From positions 124,820,123-124,884,122 of the forward strand of contig NC_088202.1 of NCBI RefSeq assembly GCF_037126465.1: a stretch of 64,000 nt of DNA, given 5' to 3'. Position 1 is the stretch's first letter. Every line of letters starts with the position of its first letter. Source of the DNA: Ornithodoros turicata. Taxonomy: Eukaryota; Arthropoda; Arachnida; Ixodida; Argasidae. Under the pieces are notes generated by a model. It made no database searches, had not been told where the DNA came from, and worked only from the letters and a program-made list of their open reading frames with translations. Both the position numbers and the translations under genes were made by a program. Positions 56,371 through 64,000 of this stretch are shown here, piece by piece.

Positions 56371-57209
56371 GCCTACAGTGCCATACTACAAATGCACGTA
56401 AAGCAAAGTACAGAATGTTACGCAACGTTTTTCAAAGTACATTGCAAATTTAGCTCATATCGCACCACGTTTCACAGTTTGGTGATATTTGGCAAGCACT
56501 TACGCAAAACGCTAATTTGAAAACTTGTGTACGCCTCGTGCGGAGCGGAGCTTCGTTCGCCCCTATCGGAGAAGTCGAAAACTTTTCATGGGACGCGAAT
56601 CAGACGACACGCGCGCTCCTAAGTAAAATAAGTGGTTTAAAATCAGGAGGTTTTATTGGACAGATGGGACGACGCCCTTCGAAATAGGTAGAAGTCGTTG
56701 AACGGCTTGTTCTGTATTCCCAACACATGTTATGTGCCGCATACAAGTGTCTGCGCGCTACGTGTTGGCTGCACAGCACAGAAACTAGTGTCGTTATATA
56801 TGAGGCGATGAACGCACACATGTTGAATTTATGTGTGTGCTGTTCACGTTTAGATACTCGCACATAACGTATTTGTTTTGTTTTTGAAGTGTGCTTTACT
56901 TCAGAGCCGTGCACAAAAATAAAAATTCTAAGCGAAATAAAGTGATATAGGAAAATGATATTCAGAATCCTAAAAAAACAACAACGTTGGCTCGGCCTAT
57001 TGCTGAACTCTACCGGCTCCTAAGGACTACTCGCGAGGCGCCCCCTGGATAAGGCGCAGCCGGCAGGGCGCTAGGGCCGGCTGTCGCTCTCTCGCGCGGC
57101 CCACTTCAGGGCGCCCTGATAACAGGTAGTAACAAGATTTCAAGTGTCCAATTGAAAGAAAATGCATTTGTGTGCCCCATTTACACACATATTATTAATA
57201 CCGGTATGG
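56371..57209. other. No gene recognised
   Basis: GC-rich stretch near 57040-57110. No supported coding region. Confidence 0.4.
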
Positions 57210-57253
57210 CGTGCAGCTCACGCCACCCTGTACGTGCAGCACACGTACAGGGT
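57210..57253. repeat. Two adjacent hairpins
   Basis: GCGTG-CAGCT-CACGC (57210-57224), then ACCCTGTACGTG pairing with CACGTACAGGGT across CAGCA (57225-57253). They abut the left border of the miniature LTR element. Confidence 0.6.
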
Positions 57254-57522
57254 TTGGGTCAAGTTGCTTCCTGAACCCACTACCAGATGGAACTGGATCT
57301 GAGCCCGAACTCACGGCTTAAGCACTTGCGACAGTGTGGGAGGTCTCCTTTTTCTTGGACTGGAGAGGATGCTCGAGGACTGGGCAAGAAACGTTTGTTG
57401 GAGCCCAATTCTTACTGTCTTAGGTAATAAACCTTGTCCCTTTATTGATTTTACTGTTGCTGTGTCTTCCCTTCGGCGACGGAACGGACGGGCTTCGCGT
57501 CGAGTGCAGGAATTTTCCCGCA
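57253..57522 (+). repeat. Left LTR of miniature element
   Basis: Starts TTTGGGTC (TGTGGGTC in the other copy) and ends near CCCGCA. AATAAA lies at 57424. Confidence 0.6.
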
Positions 57523-57742
57523 ACTGGTGGCCCAACGTGGGGCACTGCATGGCTCTCGGGTGGAGACCGTCCGATTTTCCAACGACGTCAAATGGCACTG
57601 GCCACCCTACGGCGACTCCAGTTGGACCTCCTGTGGGAGTCAGGGGTACCTCTCGGAAGCGGGGCTCGGGTGAGCATGGAAATCCCCATGGACGCGTTAT
57701 AGATACGCCCGATGAGGTGGTGTCTGCTTGAGGGCGGGGTAA

Positions 57743-58687
57743 TGTGGGTCAAATTGCATCCTGAACCCGCTACTAGATGACGCTCCTGCTGAGCCTGCAG
57801 TGCACTTGCGACAGTGTGGGAGGTCTAATGTTTTCTTGGGCTGGCGGTGCATGCTCAAGGACCGGGCAAGAAGCGTTTGTTGGAGCCCAATTCTTACTCT
57901 CTAATGCAGTGTTTCTCAACCGGATTCCTCGGAACCCAGGGTCTCCGTGAGCCTTGTCCTGAGGTTCCGCGAACAGTTCAGCACCCGCGAGTGTAACTTG
58001 ACCGAGCACCATACCGAGGATCGGTCTCGAACAGCCTTGTTACGGGGAAAAGCTCGATGTTTGATCGTTGGCATTGCGATTCACATCGAGATCGCAGGAC
58101 CACGTTGCCGCAGCTGACTGTCACTGCAAAGTAGAGCCAGCAGCTGTCAGCTTCATCTGTTTGCTCCACCCGGAACTCAACCCGACAATTTCGCCACGCC
58201 ACGCTTTTGCTTCTCCTGTGTTTCAAAGGAATTACAAGCAATTAGAAAGTCGGATCTACTTCGAGAAACTTCGGAGCTACTCGGTTGCCTACATGCACTT
58301 TGGATTTACAAGCATCAGTGGTGTTATCGTCGGGGAAATATTGTGAAACAGTTGAAAGAATACGGCAAACCTCAAGCGTCGTCTTGTGACGAAACAATAA
58401 CCAATTAAATAATAATGAAAAAACTAAATAATCAGTTATGCATAATAAAAATTTGTTACTTGTACGACATCTAGTTCACCTCACCCACTTCTACACAGTT
58501 GCCGCAGTCTAGTAGGTTCCTTGAGGTCGTGCTGGCATAATTACGGGTTTCCTCGAATAGCAAAAGTTGAGAACCACTGATCTAATGTAATAAACCCTGT
58601 TGCTTTGTTGGTTTTGTTGTTACTGCGTCTTCGCTTCGGCGACGGGACGGACGAGCTTCGTCTCGAGTGCGGAAATTGTTTTTAGGC
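57743..58687 (+). repeat. Right LTR of miniature element, interrupted
   Basis: TGTGGGTCAAATTGC through GCGGAAATTG, with the hAT at 57907-58579 splitting it. The last bases are less certain. Confidence 0.6.
57907..58579. mobile_element. Non-autonomous hAT, 673 bp
   Basis: CAGTGTTTCTCAACCGG at left and, inward from the right, CAGTGGTTCTCAACTT. Flanking 8-bp repeats CTCTAATG (57899-57906) and ATCTAATG (58580-58587) differ at one base. The CAGTGNTTCTCAAC terminus is a well-known hAT end. No intact transposase. Confidence 0.85.
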
Positions 58688-59226
58688 AAAAATCTTTCCG
58701 GGAACAGCAGCGCAAAGGGTACACAAAGGGTAGCACCGTATTGTCATCAAGCAGGAGCGCTACCTGCAAATGGAATGTGTGTATTATCATCAAGTAAGGA
58801 ACCTGTCTCTGAAGGCAGGTTCTTGTACACGTACTGCAACTCTTGTCTACATATTGGAGAACAACTCCACCCGAAGGTGGATTCTGTGCGTACCCGCCAG
58901 ACCATGCGAACAATCCAGAACTCAGGAAGGGTCGCTTGGGAGGGTCCTAGCTCAGCGGCTATAATCTCCAACTCACCTTCCACAGCGAGTATGTGTGTAT
59001 TGTCATCAAGCACGAGAACTACCTATGGAAGTATACCACTTTGAACAGACACGAACTTCCTACAAGCCAGATAACAACACTCTCTAGGAGAGTTTGTTTT
59101 TCGTACAGTTTCGGTTGTATGTTGTGTCTCAGTCGCACAACGTGATGAAAAAGTGAGTGCGTATGAGTTACGGTTGTCCCATCTTTGTTCGTTTGTTTGT
59201 TTCGTATGCTGCTCTGCGAAACTAAG
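58688..59226. other. Short direct repeats, no gene
   Basis: TATTGTCATCAAGCA recurs at 58739 and 59000, and TATTATCATCAAGTA at 58781. The encoded minus-strand LLDDNTHI is thereby repeated, but no protein family is recognised. Confidence 0.4.
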
Positions 59227-59238
59227 TGTTCTACTGAG

Positions 59239-59520
59239 GCCGCCCTCGGTGGCTCGGTCGGTACGCGTCTCCGCTTGCTAATCCTACGATCGCGGGTTCG
59301 AACCCGGTCAAGGACGGTGCCAACTTGGTGAAAGCGTACAAGTTGCTCAGACGCGCCTTCTTCCGCGAGAGACGTCAAATGTGATGTGCCGTGTGTCGAA
59401 ATTTCGGCGCACGTTAAAGGACCCTCAGCTGGGCAAAATTAATCCACAGACCCGACCACTGTGGCGTCGCTCATGATCGCAGTTGTCTCACGACGTAAAG
59501 CCCCGAATTATTATTATTTT
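59239..59520 (+). mobile_element. Ruka-type tRNA-derived SINE
   Basis: The head has an A box (TGGCTCGGTCGG) and a B box (GGTTCGAACCC) in tRNA-like spacing, with TTGCTAATCC in the anticodon region recalling tRNA-Ser(GCT). A body with CACGTTAAAGGACCCTCAG follows, then the end CTCACGACGTAAAGCCCCG and an ATT-rich tail. Imperfect 12-bp repeats TGTTCTACTGAG (59227-59238) and TGTTCCACTCAG (59521-59532) flank it. It would be transcribed by pol III and moved by LINE enzymes. This is the full-length reference for the tiny copies at 16123 and 62022. Confidence 0.8.
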
Positions 59521-59533
59521 TGTTCCACTCAGA

Positions 59534-61131
59534 AGACAAGCGTGTACCTGCCAACCAGCCCTTCGCATTTGAACATTCAGCACATGGTGCTCTTTGGATT
59601 GGAATGAGCAGGACATTGAAGGAGGAAGGTCATCCTGCTTAAGCATGCTATAAGGATAGAAATGCCGGGGAATCTCTCAAGCAAGGACGAAACAGAAATA
59701 TGCCCCGAAAGCAGCATCATAAGCAGGAAGGTCAAACATATGGGTCTAACTGGCAGGTATGCTATCAGCAGATGTCTTCATTTCGAAGAGCTGTATCAAA
59801 CTACCGACACGCGCCAAAGATCTTGCAATCGGGCTCCGCCCTCAGTGAGTAAGCCCATGATAACGAAGTCTGCGCCGTCCGACGCAAAGATAACCATAAA
59901 CGCCAGAACTATGCCGTTGGGTGGAAGCACTTGTACCCTCGCGACGTGCGTGTGTTTCTTCGCGTCAGGCATGTGCAAAGTTGGACGAACAAGGCAACGT
60001 TAGTGTGAACGAGCTCTAGTGGTACGTAGGAATGTTCCTTTACGCATCTGTTGTTGTGACAGCATTCCCTTTAACGAAGTCAGGAAGTGCAGTGCCAGTC
60101 AGATGCAACAAGCAATAACTTTCCGAGACTCCAACCGCAACATTAGCTTACCAGCAACACAGTATTGAGGATTATTTCATCTAACAACGACATTCGGCAA
60201 CTGGTAACGATTGTAGCTATCGAAGGGGGTGACGGATTGGTAGATTGCCTCGCAGGCAAAGATAGGAATTACTGTGGTTCTGCTGGAAAGCGTTCAGGCG
60301 TGTCGCCGTGATGGTTATGTTTGGGTTCAGTTTTACAATGTTAACGACTTTCATGAGACTTGTGTTAAATTACACACTAAACTGTAATCAGATAATTCAT
60401 GTTAGAGTACAGATCGCCACCGTGGTGTCCATGCACACTCACTATTAGCAATTAGTACACTGGATGTGGTGTGTGTAGACGAGCGTCCCCCTGTAATATT
60501 TCGCGATGATGTGCCTTTGTCACACGCAGGTGTCTGTGATAGCTGCAGTTCGCTACCCTTGCGTTGAGTTTTTCTCTCCGCATTCTCTCTTTTTCACTGC
60601 CATTTTCTTCAACTATGTAGCAGAGTGCAATTGGTGAAACGTGGTATTGAGTAAACGTGGATTATATAACGTAGAAAAGAGTGGGTCAGATGACCGCAAA
60701 ATTTCTTTTCTTTCATAGAATGCAATGCGCTTAGCTCACTCTGCATGCACACAGAGAATGTGGAGTAATGGTGAACCGCGTGATGGTGGTGTGATAAAGG
60801 AAAATATCAGGATGTGGGTTACGACGAGGTGGAACTGGCTACCCAGTGTTTAATTTCGGTGGAGCGTGCGTTGTTTTGTTAGCTTTCCACTTTCCCTATA
60901 CTCGCATGACACTGCACTATCTTAGAGCAGTACATGTTGGACACGAAGGACAAAGCAGGGAAGTTGGTGCAAGTTTGTCAGCTTAACCGCAGTTAGACCA
61001 GGACAAAGAAACAAAACGAGACAGAACGCCTGCAGACTCTCAACTAAATGAAGTTTATTCGAAAAGAATCCTATTTATCCCCTTACCAAGCTGCAGACAA
61101 ACTCATTACGTGCCCAGGACTAGGTTCAACA
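59534..61131. other. No gene recognised
   Basis: Frames at 59662-60003 (+) and 59978-59796 (-) overlap; no known motif. The rest is unremarkable. Confidence 0.4.
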
Positions 61132-61274
61132 GTAGCACAATGCACTGAAAGTCGAGTGCAATGGGGGTGGACCGTATGTGTCTTATAAATGTTCTTTAGT
61201 CTCACGGGTCTGTTCAAGGCCTTCCACCTACCCGTCCATCGCCATTGCACTCGACTGTCAGTACATTGTGCTGC
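61132..61274. repeat. Inverted repeat, 33-bp arms
   Basis: GTAGCACAATGCACTGAAAG and onward (61132-61164) pairs with 61242-61274 with few mismatches, enclosing about 77 bp. Possibly a small MITE or snap-back copy. No duplication seen. Confidence 0.6.
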
Positions 61275-61299
61275 TTGGATATCTTGCAGCCGTAACCCC

Positions 61300-61385
61300 G
61301 TTGGTGTAACCGTTATAACCATTGTAATGTTGTTGTAAACAGCGTCGTTGTAACCATTGTTGTAACCGCAACAATGTTGCAACAG
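61300..61385. repeat. GTTGTAACCATT minisatellite-like repeat
   Basis: Variants of GTTGTAACC / GTAACCGTTATAACC recur five or six times. Confidence 0.6.
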
Positions 61386-62007
61386 GACATGTTCCTTTCG
61401 CAAGAAGTCACAGGGGCCTATTTCGTTAATATTGTATTGACTTAGAATTTGGTATTTCTTCCTCGATGTATCGGATACGAGTCATGACATCCAGAATGGT
61501 CAGCGCAACATGTGAATGGTCAAAAGCCACAGGTTCATTATCATAACAATAGCGCGGAGATCACGGTCAGAGCGACGTATTCGGAGAGCATGAAGACATG
61601 AAAATGGAGATGTGTAAATCACACACGCACGTCTACCCTCTCTCATATAAGAGCATATATCCCCTCGTTCCACGAACATCTGTTAATTCAAATTGCAGCA
61701 CCCAGTATAACTACGAAACTAACTGGCTAATTGCCTTCGGTTCTATTCCGATTAAGATTTGCACGTATGCTTTTTTTCTTCTTCTTTTGCAGTGTCGGTT
61801 CAACTCGAGTTTGACAGAATATTTCCAACTTCACGTAGATGCTTTACCTGTATGTTAATATATGACATGTATCTGGAACAGAGTTTTGTATCCAATGCTT
61901 GTCATATTATCAAACAAGCCATTCGAACCTATGATAGTAAGTTATCTCACTTCTAAGAGAGGTGAGAGTTTTCCTCTTCCAATGATACCTCACGCGATCC
62001 TGAGAAG
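61386..62007. other. No gene recognised
   Basis: Nothing recognisable. Confidence 0.4.
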
Positions 62008-62021
62008 GATAACTGCCAAAG

Positions 62022-62064
62022 TTGTCTCGCGACGTAACTCCCCAATTATTAATTATTAAAAAAA
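62022..62064 (+). mobile_element. 43-bp insertion of SINE 3' end, 14-bp duplication
   Basis: TTGTCTCGCGACGTAACTCC, then CCAATTATTAATTATT and an A run, equals the end of the SINE at 59239-59520. Perfect GATAACTGCCAAAG occurs at 62008-62021 and 62065-62078. No other part of the SINE is present. Confidence 0.8.
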
Positions 62065-62078
62065 GATAACTGCCAAAG

Positions 62079-62468
62079 GACTCGGCTGGGCAAACTATGC
62101 AAACATTTTCGCAGTTCCCCTGGTTTCGCGGATTCGTTATTCCTTTCTTTCTGTTTTGTGTTTCTTCTTTCTTTTTTTGCTTGGACTTACTTACACCAAA
62201 CACGAAGTGTAGCAAATATTGATTCCCAGCGACCAATACCCGTGGCGACATCTCTGAGAGATGGTGCGTCCCACTGTTTCAGCATATTCACAATCGATGG
62301 GATTGTTTCGCTAACGTGCTGAAGGATGGCAGCACCTCTCAGGCCCATAAATCATCCCTTGACAACCTAGCGGAGGCTTTCTGTACTTCAGTGACGGCGC
62401 GCAATTGTTCGCTTGGCGTGTAGGCGCCGCTTCGCTGCGCGACTCACAAACATGTGGAATTATATAAA
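62079..62468. other. No gene recognised
   Basis: Nothing recognisable. Confidence 0.4.
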
Positions 62469-62553
62469 CACATAAGGAACAAAAACCGCGAGACATCGGA
62501 CGAAGAGATAGATACGATATGTCCGGCTTCTCTCGGTTTTTGTTCCTTGTGCG
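62469..62553. repeat. Hairpin, about 33-bp arms
   Basis: CACATAAGGAACAAAAACCG (62469) pairs with CGGTTTTTGTTCCTTGTGCG at the right with several mismatches further in. It resembles the snap-back inserts, but no duplication was found. Confidence 0.55.
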
Positions 62554-64000
62554 TTATGCACCAGTTAATCTGCGCACTGTATCTTCTGTACCGATAAACG
62601 CACCAGTTTTGTTTTTACACTGTCTTTTTTTCTTCATCATTTTTTTTCTGTAATGCAGCTGCCTTGTCGACTCCAATATGATGAGGGTAGGAAAATACTT
62701 ATTCTAAAAAAAACATAGCGAAATGGAACACAGGATCATCCCTGTGCATTCCTTATTTAAAGTGCGCAGGTATTATATCTTTTGTACCATTTCTCTTGCA
62801 TGTCGTCCAAATTGTGCATTGTACAAGCCCTCTGCTGAAAATCTCTTCGATAAAAACACTAGTGGATTTCACAGCTGAACAACGATAACCTCGTTTTATG
62901 CTTACTTATAGATGACTCATTAAAAGGTAAGCTCACCTTCGTCAACGTTCAGCCCGCTCATTGTACGATTCCACATTTTTTTTTTTTTATTTCTACAGCA
63001 AAGTCTACAAAACAGTCGTCGGAGCAGTTACCTTTGCGGTGTTGTTCCCGGAAAGATGTTTTCAGAAAAGTCCAATGCTGAGCTCAGTTCCAAAATTCGG
63101 CCGACTACATATTACTATTATTATGACATGCTTTGCATTGTTCGGCCGGTACATGCGTCACGAAAAGACGAGCTCATCTTCCCTAACGCTGAGCCCACCG
63201 TCACTGACCAGTTTCCCTTATTTTCTGCGACAGATCCAACTAAGACATAAAACTCCACCTCATTGGTTTTGCACTTGAGTGGAGCACCGCGCTATGTGTA
63301 TCGGAAGAACTATTGACTGATTAGATGAGTCACAAAAACAGCGCGCCCATCTTCCTTGACATTTTAGCCTACTATTTGCATTGCCAATTGTAGGATAGCA
63401 CAAGCGTAATGCCTGCTCACATGACTAGTCCCTATATCCTTAACTTACTGATGCTATTGCCAACTGTAGGATGGGACAAGCGCAAGCTTGCCCACATCAC
63501 TGATTAGCTTTGTTCTCCCCAACAACGTCGACAACTGAAACCAGTCCTAACACTTTGCCCCACTGACCAAAATGTGAGCAAAATTTTGTATTGACTCCAT
63601 GAGATGAGCCGCAGAAGATTGTGTACTCATCTTAACCATTTAGCCCGCTTGTCAACCCTATCTTGCCTATTTCTATTCCTTGGTTTTTCTATTTCTTGAT
63701 CTATTTCTATTATTTGAGCAAAATTCAAATTGACTTTTCCACGTACACAGAGATACACCACCTCGCACGCGTAAGTGTGCCACCAAAGCAATCAGCCCTA
63801 CACCGTTACAACTGTCAGAATTGTGGGTGCGCTGAGGTCTCGTGCCCACAGACAATTAAATAACGTCGCTGGGCCAGTGTTGCTACTTCGCTTCTTTTGT
63901 TTTATCGTAAAGTCAGTCCCTCGTATCGATGTGTTTTGCTTGGACACGTTCTGCTGACATGGAAGGTGCATGCATACCGACACTTTGTTTCCGTCTTGTA
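62554..64000. other. No gene recognised
   Basis: T run at 62977-62989. Short frames without known motifs. TAACGCTGAGCCC- and TAGGATRGGACAAGCG/CACAAGCG-type short repeats recur at 63390-63485. Confidence 0.4.

Larger units (their letters stand above)
57253..58687 (+). mobile_element. Miniature LTR element (TRIM-like) split by a hAT
   Basis: Two direct repeats of about 265-270 bp (57253-57522 and 57743-58687 after removing the hAT) share GACAGTGTGGGAGGTCT, GGAGCCCAATTCTTAC, AATAAACC and CTTCGGCGACGG. Between them lie only about 220 bp, beginning with a primer-site-like TGGTGGCCCAACGTGG (57525) and ending with a purine-rich TTGAGGGCGGGG (57729) just before the second LTR. A short open stretch with MALATLRRLQLDLLWE may be the start of a lost gag. 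It is either a TRIM or an internally deleted Gypsy-type copy. No outer duplication was found. Confidence 0.65.

Noticed and set aside
57262..58680. Tandem duplication of a host segment
   Set aside because: The primer-site and polypurine signals at the inner borders and the LTR-like length fit a miniature LTR element better.
59239..59320. tRNA gene
   Set aside because: A and B boxes are present, but there is no closed acceptor stem, and a SINE body, tail and target duplication follow.
59796..59978. Hydrophobic minus-strand frame
   Set aside because: One membrane-like segment by eye but only 60 codons, with no family known and a longer frame opposite.
1..64000. CRISPR arrays, bacterial operons or replication origins
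   Set aside because: No regular repeat-spacer array and no bacterial gene structure. The retroelements and SINEs show animal nuclear DNA.

Overview
The window looks like repeat-dense intergenic DNA from an arachnid, most likely a tick. The best pointer is a tRNA-derived SINE at 59239-59520 whose layout (tRNA-like head, body, end motif near CGACGTAAAGCCCC, ATT-rich tail) matches the Ruka-type SINEs I know from ticks. Abundant RNase-H-bearing non-LTR elements, BEL/Pao and Ty3/Gypsy retroelements, hAT and TA-flanked MITEs agree. The species cannot be fixed from the sequence. I found no host protein-coding gene I can defend: every ORF with recognisable domains is a decayed transposon gene. The other ORFs are short, lack known motifs, or run through microsatellites.

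Layout. 0-10 kb: dispersed SINE and MITE pieces, a non-autonomous hAT with a perfect 8-bp target duplication (3671-4583), and a snap-back insertion (6311-6442). 10-16 kb: two adjacent snap-back insertions (10583-10965 with 167-bp perfect arms; 10985-11162), two perfect palindromes near 13.7 kb, and a hAT MITE (14775-15553). 16-25.3 kb: a LINE 3' end on the minus strand, small tandem repeats, a possible 1-kb TIR element, and a long inverted-repeat complex (23980-25222). 25.8-27 kb: the RNase H/zinc-knuckle end of a plus-strand LINE. 27-29 kb: MITEs, a SINE with a (GGT)n tail and a snap-back end, and a LINE RT fragment.

29.4-39.4 kb is the richest part. A 5'-truncated minus-strand LINE of about 2.1 kb has been split twice: by a 5952-bp BEL/Pao retrotransposon (33247-39198; 245-bp LTRs, PBS, PPT, 5-bp duplication GCATC) in its reverse transcriptase, and by a 2014-bp TIR element (29897-31910; 10-bp duplication GCCTTATGGG) in its RNase H domain. 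The second element holds what looks like a decayed C2H2 zinc-finger array and a nested palindromic MITE.

39-64 kb: mostly featureless DNA with palindromic MITEs (43224-43321, 46298-46508), a hAT transposase pseudogene (about 50403-51441), a Gypsy-like gag relic (56006-56370), a miniature LTR element with PBS, PPT and almost no coding region, itself split by a hAT (57253-58687), and the SINE.

Two themes recur. First, tiny insertions made only of the last 35-46 bp of a SINE, flanked by 13-14-bp direct repeats (16123, 50150, 62022). Second, retroposed copies that snap back on themselves and carry 10-14-bp duplications (6311, 10583, 10985, 27985). Both suggest target-primed reverse transcription that often stops or turns back very early.
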